Positions 10,091 through 20,547 of a stretch of DNA of 64,000 nucleotides are shown piece by piece. A program made the translations under genes and the position numbers. The notes under the pieces are model-generated. The model worked only from the letters and a program-made list of their open reading frames with translations, was not told the DNA's origin and did not search any database. Each line of letters begins with the position of its first letter. Position 1 is the first letter of the stretch. This stretch comes from Bryopsis sp. KO-2023 (taxonomy: Eukaryota > Chlorophyta > Ulvophyceae > Bryopsidales > Bryopsidaceae), in NCBI GenBank assembly GCA_030272585.1, contig BSYQ01000011.1, positions 1,240,001 to 1,304,000 of the forward strand, written 5' to 3'.

Positions 10091-12182
10091 TTTTGAAAAG
10101 TTGGGCCTTTAGGACATTTTCCAAAGCCATGACCCACTTCACCGCAGATGTAACATGCGCCTCCGCCTCTAGCTCCGCCTTGTTGCTGCCTTCCGCCACC
10201 ACCTCGATTTCGTCCGCCACCTCGTCTTCCGCCTCTTCCGCGGCCACGGCCGCCGCCACCTCTGTTGCCTCCTCCCATTTGCTGATTTTGATCTTGGGGT
10301 GGAGGTGGTGGTTGCGGTTGCTGACCTTGCATTTGCTGGTTCTGATCAGCTTTGGGCTTGTTTTTCCAATTCCAGTTCCATCGCCCTCGTCCGCGACCAC
10401 GTCCGCGGTTGTTTTGAGATTGGCCTCCCAACGAATCGATTCTTTCGGCAGTGACTATCGCCGCTTCCACTCCTTCTGTCACCATTGTAACAACTTGATG
10501 TCGGATCTGGGGCCGTAGTCCGTCAACAAACGTCAAGTACTGCTCCTCCTCCGTCATATTCGGAATTCTGAGTATGAGATCCCGAAATGCGTTAATGTAG
10601 GAACGAACAGTCCCCGTTTGTTGAAGTTTCCGCAGCTTCCTACGCGAAACATCGGACATTCTTGTAGGTTCAAAAGCAATAGCTAACTCTTCCACAAGTT
10701 GTACCCAGTCCTGGAACATCGGACGAACTCCTTCCCGAATCCGCATCTCTTGCATATTCCGCCATGTGGCGGCTGAACCAGAGAGATTTGTGCGGAATAC
10801 TTTAAGCCAAACAGACTCATCCAAATCATAAACTTTACAGAAGTTGGTGAGTTCTGCCTGCCAATCCCGAATCCAGCGATCTCCAGCGCCAGTATACGGT
10901 TTCGGCATCGGGAATTTGACCGCATTGGGAATGTGAAGCAAACGATTTTCTGGACGTGCATAGCCCATAAAATCTGGGACCCCACCTGGGGGACCAGGAG
11001 GTCCGCCTCCTCCGCCACCTCCACCACCACCATCTCCAGGACCGCCTCCTGGGTTCCTAGATGGTCCTTCTCTTCCTCCACCAATATGTGGTCCAGGTGC
11101 AGACCCACGGCCACTTCTGTCCGATGGGCCTCCGCCACTTCCATCACCGGAACCATCATCATCTCCACCTCCGCCTCCTCCGCCTCCTCCGCCTGCGCGT
11201 TGAGGAATACGCGGATAGGATCCCCATCCAACATAGGGGTTTCCGGATGATGGAGCTCCGTATACATTCACGGAGTGACCTAAGATAGAAGGCCGAATGT
11301 ATGATGCTCCCATGGCATAATAGCCGGGTGGTGAAATCATTGATGGATGTGATAACACTGGCTGAGAAACTGGTGGTGGCATGGGTAATGTTCTAGGTGG
11401 CTCGGGTGACGTGGTTGTTGGAGTTGTCAGCGGAACAGTTTGTACCACGGGAGAAGCCTGCGTACGCTGTGGCGGTTGTACTGGCTGTAATACCGCTGGT
11501 GGTCTTGTATTTGGTGTTTGTCCAAACACAGCGCTAGGCCTCACGATCGGCCTAGGTACATTTCCCTGTCCGCTGATTGCACTGCCTCGCCCCACTCCAG
11601 GAATAATGACTGGGGGTGATGCAGGTCGGGTAATCGGTCTATTTGCCCGCGGGAATACTGGTGGTATTGGCGGGAAACCTACCGAATCCGGGGCAAAGCC
11701 GGATGAGGTTTGGGGCGGTTGACCGAATGGAACTTGTACTTCGGCCAAGCTTGGTGGTTGTGCCACCGTTCTGGTTCCCGCTCCCGCCATAGCAGCCACA
11801 AGAGGTGTTTGTTGAGCAGCGGATGCCATTTGTGTGGCAACTGCTGCAGCATCTTTCTTCCGCCAAAACTCAAAATTCGACGTGAACTTTGTGTCCGCTA
11901 CATCCTCAAACACCTTCTTTAGCTCTTGCGCTGTTTCCGGATCTTGTAGCATTTCTTGTAGCATTTCCCGCGGCTCTCTGCTCCTTGTTGAGCTTCTCGA
12001 TCTGCTTCTCCTTGAAGACCGACTTTGACTTCTTTTCAACTCCTCCATTTCCGCTTGTAATCTAGCCGCTGCTTCTTTCGCAGCCGCTGCCTCCTTTAAC
12101 AAATAGGCTACTTCCGCATGATGCTGTATCTGAAAACTTTCCGCTTTTTCTTGCGTCTCTTTGAGATCATACTTAACACGAG
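10066..12182 (-). CDS. gag: Element II Gag, C-terminal two thirds (split by element D)
   Basis: Continues the Gag frame that begins at 19135 and breaks at 18280. It holds a coiled-coil-like Lys/Glu/Ala segment and an RS-rich patch (SRSSRRSRSRSSTRSR), a long Pro-rich then Gly-rich linker, the retrotransposon Gag domain (about 10500-10930, with WLKVFRTNLSGSAATW and TGTVRSYINAFRD), a Gly/Arg/Gln-rich tail and a CX2CX4HX4C zinc knuckle (CYICGEVGHGFGKC, about 10117-10158). Stop TAG at 10066. Codons upstream of 12182 in the same frame belong to the LTR of D and are not Gag. A full Gag from both parts would be about 990 residues. Confidence 0.85.
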
Positions 12183-12472
12183 TGTAACCTCCCCAAAACG
12201 TCGTCTTGACCGCTCTTGTCACACACGCCACAGTCCCACTCCAAAGGAAGACTTACAATCCAAAGCAAAAGGTTCACAACGTCCATAAACTCGTCCAATA
12301 TATCTTCCCACATCCCATCACAAATGTACTTGATCCAAATCAAGGTCTACTCGAAGCCGGATCAACCCAATCTAGCCCAACTAAGTCTTGTCCTTTCCGA
12401 TTAGTACCAAACACACCTACTCCCGCTGCAGGGACGACGAAATCGGTGGAGGCGACGTGGTTTGGGGTTACA
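12183..12472 (-). repeat. 3' LTR of element D (290 bp)
   Basis: Starts TGTAACCCC and ends GAGGTTACA on the minus strand. Matches 17999-18279 closely, with nine extra terminal bases (GAGGTTACA). Flanked on its outer side by the target copy CACGAG at 12177-12182. Confidence 0.9.
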
Positions 12473-12480
12473 GCTGTAAC

Positions 12481-12493
12481 CTTTTCCCCCCCA
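12481..12493 (-). promoter_or_regulatory. Polypurine tract of element D
   Basis: GGGGGGGAAAAGG on the minus strand, just upstream of the 3' LTR. Between tract and LTR lies TTACAGC, giving the inverted pair GGTTACA-GC-TGTAACC across the junction. Confidence 0.65.
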
Positions 12494-13527
12494 TAACCTA
12501 CACTTGGCCCTCCAAGTGTGGAGAAAATACACTAACAAAAACAAAAAGGCAAAATATAAGAAAAACGCCACCAATATAGCATAAATCGATGAAACCAACT
12601 AAACCTTTTTCTAATTCAAGCAAACACAATAGCACTTCTGCGTTTAAGAGACTCCTCCAGTGCGGCCACAAACACTGGTTTCTCTCTATTTGGCCCACAA
12701 ACGCACATGCACCATCCTATTTGTCTCAAATTTCTTTTTTTTTTTTTTCTTCCCCGAATCGATACCGCTCATTACTTTCGCAATAATGCTGCTCGAGAGT
12801 TCTCTGCCCTCAGCGCATCTTCGCTCGTTCAACAAGGATACCCACTCTTTCCATTACCAAAAACCAATCTTTCCGCACACTCATATCTTCCCAAATAAGA
12901 CAAGCTGCTACAGGGTTGGTCACCCTTCCCAAAGCGCTTAAATCTCCATACCAGTTCACACCTTTGGAAGGCTCTCTAACCATTGTTGTCATTCTTTTTT
13001 TTTTTTTTTGATCTCGCCATTCTCAACACCATATGGATACCTCCAGTTCAGCTGCCGCCACCACGCAGGATACGGCGCTTGTATCTTCTCTTCTGGTGGC
13101 ACGTCTGCACACCAATTCTCATATATGCATATCTCTTTCTCTTCTCTCTTCTCTCTTCTCTCTTCGTCAGGACACACCCAGTGTCTCTCTTTCTCTTCAT
13201 CAGGTCACACTCTGTGCCTCTTTCTTACGCGACTCTCTCCTGTCCACGCTTTCTCTTTCTCTTCATCATCTCTCTTCCTCTTCGTAAGCTCCAAAAGCTG
13301 AGGTTGCAGCCATCCAGACATCACGTCTGTGGCGCGGTTTCCAAGCTTCTTTTGAGCTGAGCTGCCACCTGGACACTACATCTGTGGCGCTACTTCCATC
13401 ATTTGCTGCTGAACAGCGACACTTCCACCTAATATTTACGCTGCAGCGAAAATATCTTCACAGTACCTCAATCCATCGTCTGATTTGTATAAACATAACC
13501 ACAGCTGCGTCGTCTCTTGTATACTCC

Positions 13528-14240
13528 TTCTTGCTTGCTTTTATAACCGCCGGCTCGTCTTGGAACCTGCCCCGGCTCTTCCATAATGACTCTTCCTTGA
13601 GGACTCCTCCTCGCTTGCTTTTATAACCACCGGCTCATCTTGGAACCTGCCATGGCTCTTCCACAATCACTCTTCCTTGAAGACTCCTCCTCGCTTGCTT
13701 TTATAACCACCGGCTCATCTTGGAACCTGCCATGGCTCTTCCACAATCACTCTTCCTTGAAGACTCCTCCTCGCTTGCTTTTATAACCACCGGCTCATCT
13801 TGGAACTTGCCACGGCTCTTCAACAATCACTCTTCCTTGAGGACTCCTCCTCGCTTGCTTTTATAGCCACCGGCTCATCTTGGAACCTGCCACGGCTCTT
13901 CAACAATCACTCTTCCTTGAGGACTCCTCCTCGCTTGCTTTTATAACCACCGGCTCATCTTGAAACCTGCCATGGCTCTTCCACAATCACTCTTTCTTGA
14001 GGACTCCTCCTCGCTTGCTTTTATAACCACCGGCTCATCTTGGAACCTGCCATGGCTCTTCCACAATCACTCTTTCTTGAGGACTCCTCCTCGCTTGCTT
14101 TTATGGCCACCGGCTCATCTTGGAACCTGCCACGGCTCTTCAACAATCACTCTTCCTTGAGGACTCCTCCTCGCTTGCTTTTATAACCACCGGCTCATCT
14201 TGGAACCTGCCATGGCTCTTCCACAATCACTCTTTCTTCT
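13528..14240 (-). repeat. 80-bp tandem repeats in element D (about 9 units), each with TATAAAA
   Basis: A unit of 80 bp, with variants, repeats about nine times. In element sense most units contain GGTTATAAAAGCAAGCG, a textbook TATA-box sequence, followed by GAGGAGGA. Unit variants differ at a few fixed sites (CATGG/CACGG, CCACAATC/CAACAATC). No ORF of note. The role is unknown. Confidence 0.85.
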
Positions 14241-17200
14241 TTGTATCTTGATATCCATTATCCTCTTCCTTCAACAACGTCCCAAACGCTACTTCCATTT
14301 CCTGACCACGTTTACTGTAACTCCTGAACAGCAAACGTAGTTTCCAGTCGCACCACTTTTGCTGTCGACGCACTTTTCCACTCTAGAGTCGCCCAGGCAC
14401 GTCTACCTGACGCTGTCACTCTTTCTTTTTCCCTTTCAGACAAGGTACCCCTTACTCTGTACCTGCTGTTCCGCAACTCCCATCTGACAAAGGTTAGAAC
14501 GTCTTTCTTCTTAACGTCACTACCGCAGAGGTAACAAGAAAAACCCCTTTACTCACGCCCACTCTCACTCTTGCTAGTAAACAGACTTTTGCTGGCCATT
14601 TTAACCAAATGGTGACCTCCAGCACTAGCCTCAAATACCCTCAACAGGTCACTATTGAGTGCAAAAGCAGACCTGCCACTGTTCCTATCAGAAATACTGG
14701 AGATAGAACAAATACCTCAATCCCTGAAAGACTCCTTTCATATATTTTCCCCCTCTTTTTTTTTTTTTTTTCTTCTCTTCGTCCACACACCATATATATA
14801 TTTATATTTTTCAACTGCTCCCTTATCTTTTCCTTAGCTGAAAAACCTTGTACCTCTATCTTCTCATACTGTTGGTACCACCCACAACCTCCTTGGCAAT
14901 ATTGTTAGGGCGTACTCCTTCCATTCTGAGCTGTCTTTTTGATGCTCAGTACTGCTGTCGTTCTTGCCTCTGATCACGACTGGTCTTTCTGTTTCAAAGC
15001 CGTTTTCCATTTCCTATCCCCCTAAAAGATACTACCCACAGTATTTCATAAATCAGCTCTCATCCCACGACCGCCAACAGAAATACAGAGCACCCCATAA
15101 TGCTCAGAACTTTCCGTGGCTGCCGCTTGATTGGTCGCCAACAAACCATCTAAAAACACGTTCCCAGTCCTTCCTCTACACACACTCACCCCTGGTCCGC
15201 TCAATCACCGCAACTTATAAACTCGGGGTAGCTAATCCCGCCTTGATAAACTGCTGGTCCTTGACTTTTCCCGTATCAATCAGTACTTCTGCCATTTTTT
15301 TTTTTTTTTTTTTCCCGCAATCCTTGTTGTGCAAAAGAAACACCTCTTCCAAAAGATATTGTATCGCAACTACCGTCGACAATAGAACGTTCACCACTCA
15401 CCAAAAATGTCTACCCTTCCACAAGAAAGTTCATTACTGCCAAGAAGACACACTCACTCTGTTCTTTTGAAACACTGTCGAACTTCCGCGTCCACAACAC
15501 TCACTCTCCCAAAAAGAAACACAGGCCCAAAAACTCGACCTTAAACTCCCTGCCGCATTTCTGTCGATCCCTTCTACCCACAGTTACGCTGTCAAAACGT
15601 CCCCCAGCGAATACTCCGAAAGTCAAAACCAGAAACACTGGAGCATCCGCTCTATGGGTGCGACCTGAAACAAGCCCCTATCTTGCATCATTACCTGCTT
15701 TAATAAGAAACACTCCGCATTAACTTTCGTTTCTCTCCTACAGGTTTCACCAAAACTCGAAAACAAGAAAACCCCAGTAATACTGCGGACTGCGACACCG
15801 TCCAAGAAGTGGTACCAAAATAACCACATGGGAGAAACCCAACACGACCCTACTTCCCGAGTCTAAAACCCCAAACGAGTATCACCGCTTCCCAGACGCT
15901 CTCGCCCACACACTTTTATCACTCTTTCCAGATCCCAGCCAAACGAAACAACTAGAAGCAAATCAACAGGAGCACTCACATATGCCAACTGCAAGTCATC
16001 AAACAGTGCCGCACTTGAGTGGAAATACTTCCATCTTTCAACTCAGAAACACCTTTCCTACTCTTCCATCTCTTGCTGTTCCTTAGAATTTTTTTTTTTT
16101 TCATCTATAATCTTCTTCCTTTTTTTTTTTTTTCTTTCTTTCTTTACTCTTGCTGAATTTCCATTGTAGAAGTGATGGAAATTCTCCCTCTCAACCAAGA
16201 CTTCTGCCAAAGAAAATGGTGTGGCAAAATCTCCACAAATTCGAATACTGTAAAAATCAGTTCTGATATGTCAAGTCAACAAAAATGATACTGCTGCACT
16301 GCACTTCTGGACTATTCGTAGATCACTGCAAATCTTGTCATAAATCTAGCCCAAAACACCAACATTTCAAACACTCCGTCCAACTTCTCAAAATAGACCT
16401 TTCCTCGTGAAACAAATCATAAGTCCGCGAAACTGGCCGACACACTCGCGCCCCACCAGCGACAATGAAACAAAAGTTGTGGTTGCAACCACTCCCACTC
16501 CAACGACTTTGCGCACCAGGTGGAAGAGATCCGACCTCCCATTTGCTCGTGTTCTGTGTGAGTCGATCCACACGACGTCCCCAGTCGACGTGTTTTCGCG
16601 CTTGTCACACTTTTGCTTTCCTCGTAGCGCACCCTCACTTTAGTCGCCTGGTTATGCAACCCTGCACAGCGCAACTCCTCCAACAACCTCAGTGCACTGA
16701 TCTTTTCGACCCAAGCAACCTGTTTTGCTGCGCTCCAACCAAAGGTTGAAGATTAACCTCGCTTTTCCTGTAAAGATCGCTCCAAGCAGTAACGCCACGC
16801 ACTCTCCCCACTAGGGTAACGACAGTCTTACTCTTTTCCTCGTATAAAAGAAAAACAACGTGCGCCCAAAAGAAAACCTCTTTCTGTCCGTCGCCGACTC
16901 CTACCCACAAAAGTGTGAGTGTGGGGCAACCGCTTTCGCACTCACTTCTGCTTTCAACGCAGTGAGATCTTTTTTTCTTTTTCGTCGTTCTTTCTCAAAC
17001 ACTTCAACGGCAAAAACTTCCGTCTCCACTGTTTCCAAGACAAACAACAGACTCCTACAGATCTACTTCGAAAAAGTCCCTTACGCTGTAACCATCGCCG
17101 ACTTGAACGTCCCACAATAATACTGTCGGCTTCAAACAAAGTAGACTTCCGACACCAAAACAAAGTAACCAAAACAAAGTCTCGTCCACCTTACGAACCA

Positions 17201-17329
17201 CTGGAACGACACCTCACACGATCAAAGAAAACCGCTGGAGATCTTGTTTCTTAGAAAAGAGCGACTCTGCGAAAAGAAAAACACCCAAACAATACAGCCG
17301 ACCTTGCTGTAGCGACGCGCCAGCGACAG

Positions 17330-17640
17330 ATCTGTGCTCAGTCAACACTCCTACTTCGGAAAACGCCACTGCAAACGAAAACCTATAAAACCTCGGCAGT
17401 CGCTACACAACACTGACTCTCGCCTTCTTTCTCAGCGACAGATCTCTACTCAGCCAACACTCCTACTGCGAAAAACGCCACTGCAAACGAAAACCCATGA
17501 AACCTCGGCAGTCGCTACACAGCACCGTCTCGCCTTCTCGCTTCTTTTGCAAAACGGCAATACCACTCCTACTGCGAAACACCACTGGAAACGAAAACCT
17601 ATAAAACCTCGGCAGTAGCTACACAGCACCAACTCTCGCC
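17330..17640 (-). repeat. About 110-bp degenerate tandem repeat (3 units) near the 5' end of element D
   Basis: Three copies of a segment containing CACTGCAAACGAAAACC, AAACCTCGGCAG and GCTACACA on the plus strand, at roughly 17350, 17460 and 17570. They lie 350 to 650 bases inside the PBS, in the position of an untranslated leader. Confidence 0.7.
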
Positions 17641-17986
17641 TCTCGTTTCTTTTGAAAACGCCACCACGCAACTCACAGAAAAACAAGACAAAAGCGGCGC
17701 AAGCGCACTCCTGACCAACCCTTAGGTTAAGATCTTAACCTAACACAGATCCCAAGAACCACAGAACTTCTTCGCCTTCTCTTTAACCTTTTGAGCGACT
17801 CAAGCTCGACCTTGTGTTCCTTTGAGGAGCGAATACCCCTGTAGGTCCTTCTCTTCACTCCTGCAAGTGCTCACTTCACTTCCACTAGGGAAAGACCTCC
17901 CTTGCACTTGTCTCGACCCTTGCTAAGGGTTGCAAGCCTTCCTTGGTTCTTCCTTGGATCAGGAGAGCTAAAAAGTCTCCTTGTTG

Positions 17987-17998
17987 GCTCCGAAACCA
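17987..17998 (-). promoter_or_regulatory. Primer binding site of element D
   Basis: TGGTTTCGGAGC on the minus strand, the same tRNA complement as in all other elements here. It directly abuts the 5' LTR, which lacks nine terminal bases at this junction. Confidence 0.85.
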
Positions 17999-18279
17999 CC
18001 CAAAACGTCGTCTTGACCGCTCTTGTCACACACGCCACAGTCCCACTCCAAAGGAAGACTTACAATCCAAAGCAAAAGGTTCACAACGTCCATAAACTCG
18101 TCCAATATATCTTCCCACATCCCATCACAAATGTACTTGATCCAAATCAAGGTCTACTCGAAGCCGGATCAACCCAATCTAGCCCAACTAAGTCTTGTCC
18201 TTTCCGATTAGTACCAAACACACCTACTCCCGCTGCAGGGACGACGAAATCGGTGGAGGCGACGTGGTTTGGGGTTACA
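17999..18279 (-). repeat. 5' LTR of element D (281 bp, lacks terminal GAGGTTACA)
   Basis: Same sequence as 12183-12472 as far as I can read, apart from the missing nine bases next to the PBS. The outer end TGTAACCCC is followed on the plus strand by the target copy CACGAG (18280-18285). Confidence 0.9.
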
Positions 18280-19135
18280 CACGAGCGATTTCCTTGAACT
18301 GTTTATCTTGACCCGCATCCATTTCTGCCTGAGTCTCTCTCAGTTCTTGTTGAACCGTATCCAACCCCCAAAGGGCGTCGTTATATTGCCGGTCATACTC
18401 TTCTTCGAGTTTCTTCCTTTTTTCGTCCGTGTCAGCCACTTGTTCAGCCAATATCCGCTGAGCCTCTTTGGCTTCGTCCACCTCTTTCTGGGCGACATCA
18501 CGGATATTCGCCAAGCCAGCTTCCATTTGGCTGAGCCTCCCCTTGGCTGCAGCATCCAGATCTTGTATCCGCTCATCCAACCTCTCACTGAGCTGTCCTT
18601 CGATCTGGTGATGGCGGGACTGTAGAGTAGAGTCCAACACATCATGTACTTGGGAAGCCATGCTTGAACAAGCTCCCTCCATCCGACTATCAAGGTGCTC
18701 GGCGACCTGGGCTGTCCGCTGGGCAGCCTCCTCGGACAATTGGCTGTATAACCGCTCTTGCGATTCATGGAGGTCGCGCTCCTGCAGGCCATCGTTGTGC
18801 ACGTGCAGGGTCTGGTTATGCACGTTTACTTGGCTCTGTTGCAGGTGCTGCGTTTGTTGATTGATGAAGACTCCTGGCTCTTCTTCCATCTCCTCATCAA
18901 ACTCCGGGCCAATGTCCGCTTCCTCATCGCCTGCTTCCTCCACCATGTCCGGGTGCGCGGGGACACCGTATGCCTGTAAAGGCTGGTCCATTTCTGCCTG
19001 TATCGGCAGTCCGACAGCAGGTAATTCCTGGGCGACGATCAGCGGATATAGCGGCGGGCCATCTGGGGCGTCGCGCTCTTGCTGATTGTCTTCGATACCG
19101 TATTCCAGGTATAGCTGCTCGTCGTGTCCGCTCAT
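18280..19135 (-). CDS. gag: Element II Gag, N-terminal 285 codons (split by element D)
   Basis: Starts with ATG at 19135 (MSGHDEQLYLEYG). The first 100 residues are acidic with Pro, including a PEFDEE segment that matches PEFDEELPD in Gag of elements 1 and 2. Then come a Gln/Asn/His-rich stretch and a long coiled-coil-like region of Glu, Gln, Arg and Leu heptads. The frame runs into the LTR of D after the codons for FKEIAR and resumes at 12182. The related layout of Gag in elements 1 and 2 supports joining the pieces. Confidence 0.8.
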
Positions 19136-19623
19136 GGTGGATGTCTTGATTCGTCGGCGGTAGAATCACGTGTCCGTTTGGTGGATTCCGTTGGCGGGTA
19201 ATCCACGTGACTAATTGGTCACTCTTTGTCAGCGGTTTCTGGCAGCGGTTTCTGGCACGTAATTTCTGGCGGAAACGTATTCGTCCGCAGAAACGTCCGC
19301 TGGCAGACTCGTTTTGTCCGCTCTGCGGTAACCGCGTGCAGTGTCGACAACTCTCCGACAAACGGAAGTACTACTACGCCGTGCTGTGGTCGTAGCGTCC
19401 AAGGATCTATAGATCCTGTGATTTTGGGAGGGATGATCGAGCGCAGCAACGTGCGTTCTCGTTCGTCCAGCGTTTGGTTGGTGCGCAGCAACACGAAGTA
19501 GGTTCCAGACACGAGGGGAAACCTTCTTCGACCTAGCCGACCCTGATCTTTTGCACCTCGACTGCAAAATCTCCTGTCGATCTCTTCCACTAAGTAGACT
19601 CGACTTGCAGGAAGGGTGCTTCG
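19136..19623 (-). other. Untranslated leader of element II
   Basis: The 488 bases between PBS and the gag ATG have no ORF I would call. In element sense they contain three closely spaced GCGGAC/GCGGA copies (plus-strand TCCGC at about 19290-19325) and two GCGGTTTCTGGCA-like direct repeats around 19230-19260 (plus strand). The GCGGA cluster matters because the same motif saturates element E. Confidence 0.6.
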
Positions 19624-19644
19624 GCTCCGAAACCAGTTGTTAGG
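19624..19644 (-). promoter_or_regulatory. PBS of element II and last 7 bp of its 5' LTR
   Basis: PBS TGGTTTCGGAGC (19635-19624, minus), two-base spacer AC, then the LTR end CCTAACA (19644-19638). The LTR is interrupted at this point by the solo LTR, with GTTAGG repeated on both sides (19639-19644 and 20182-20187). Confidence 0.75.
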
Positions 19645-20181
19645 TGTAACCACAAATAGGGTAACCTTGACCTCTGGGGTCACCCCTGCAGCCGTACTTA
19701 ACGGTGGTGATGGCGTTTCTGCAGAACGGGAACGGCGGAAGTGGGGACAGCCCCTCTTGAAGTTGATCACACGGCCTTTGCAAGGCACCTTACTCAGGAC
19801 TCTTCACACAAGCTTTCTTACAATAATCAATAAAGGTCCGAACTCGAATAAACACAAAAGCCTCACCCAGAATATCCAATAACCTAAGATCAGCCATTAA
19901 ATAGGCTGCCGCCTGACTCACCCTAGTCCCACTGATCACCTAGGATCCCACCTACTGATGGGGACTACCTAACCTATCAAGCCTAGCTGATCTTCCTAAC
20001 CTCCCTCAATCCTTTCCCTTAGTCTCTACCCCTAGGACCGTCCAACCTCGTCATTTCCGCAGCTGGACTGCTACTTCCAGACTGTGGCTGGACTGTCCTA
20101 ACTACCCCTCCTCTACCCGATAGCACTCTGGCCTTGACCAGTGTGACGAAAACGGTGGAGGCGACGTGGTTTGGGGTTACA
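19645..20181 (-). repeat. Solo LTR of the element I family (537 bp)
   Basis: A complete LTR, TGTAACC at one end and GGTTACA at the other, flanked by a 6-bp target duplication GTTAGG. About 98% identical by eye to the 5' LTR of element I. No internal sequence is attached, so it is a solo LTR left by LTR-LTR recombination, inserted in the 5' LTR of element II. Confidence 0.9.
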
Positions 20182-20187
20182 GTTAGG

Positions 20188-20276
20188 TCCCTGTAGGTTT
20201 TAGTGAGTCGTTGCTGAAGTTGAGACTGGGGTCACACACTTTCACAAACCAGAGAATTAATTTTACAAGTGTTCTC
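20188..20276 (-). repeat. Element II 5' LTR, middle fragment
   Basis: 89 bp between the solo LTR and E-a. It ends in TTCTC (20272-20276), the target copy of E-a. Its continuation is at 49216 after the matching TTCTC at 49211-49215. Confidence 0.65.
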
Positions 20277-20506
20277 TGATAGGGGCCCTTCCCCCAGAGG
20301 GGGAAGGGTAGATAGGGGCCCTCCTCCAAGTGGAGGAGGGTAGAACGTGGGAACACAACACAATAGCAAACCCAGCCCCAAAGGTTACCCAATGTCAAAA
20401 ATACAACCCTTTAAGTACCGTCCACAACACACTAACCCCTTACTCTACAGTGACACACCCACTCACCGATGGGACATCTAGACACTAACCTCGTCACCTC
20501 GTATCA
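20277..20506 (-). repeat. 3' LTR of E-a (230 bp)
   Basis: Reverse copy of the E LTR. It differs from the E-b LTRs in the TATA region: GGTACTTAAAGGG here against GGTATAAAAGGGG there. It keeps both U5 hairpins. Confidence 0.9.
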
Positions 20507-20547
20507 ACTACTCCCCCCCCCCCCCGAGTGGTGTCCTCAGCACTCAA
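20507..20547 (-). other. Polypurine tract and 3' end of E-a interior, with target copy of element 1
   Basis: Contains a run of 13 C on the plus strand (20513-20525), a G run in element sense just before the 3' LTR. Ends with CTCAA (20543-20547), the 5-bp target copy of element 1. The second copy is at 30645-30649. Confidence 0.8.

Larger units (their letters stand above)
12473..17986 (-). other. Non-coding interior of element D
   Basis: About 5.5 kb with only short, unrelated ORFs (none above 170 codons, none with a motif I recognise). It contains several T tracts on the plus strand (A tracts in element sense) near 12730-12747, 12993-13009, 14757-14770, 15296-15313 and 16088-16135, a CT-rich region 13120-13290, and two tandem repeat arrays listed separately. 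Nothing suggests decayed gag or pol, so it looks like an LTR element with a replaced interior rather than a recent deletion. Confidence 0.7.
12183..18279 (-). mobile_element. Element D: 6.1-kb non-autonomous LTR element
   Basis: Bounded by two LTRs (290 and 281 bp) and a 6-bp target duplication CACGAG (12177-12182 and 18280-18285). PBS and polypurine tract are present, but the 5.5-kb interior has no ORF of credible length or family. It splits the gag of element II cleanly. Its LTRs share the first 37 bases (TGTAACCCCAAACC onward) with the LTR of element I, and the ends TGTAACC/GGTTACA, so element I's integrase and RT are the likely helpers (inference). Confidence 0.9.

Noticed and set aside
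13528..14240. CRISPR-like array
   Set aside because: Units are contiguous 80-bp tandem repeats without unique spacers, in a eukaryotic retroelement.
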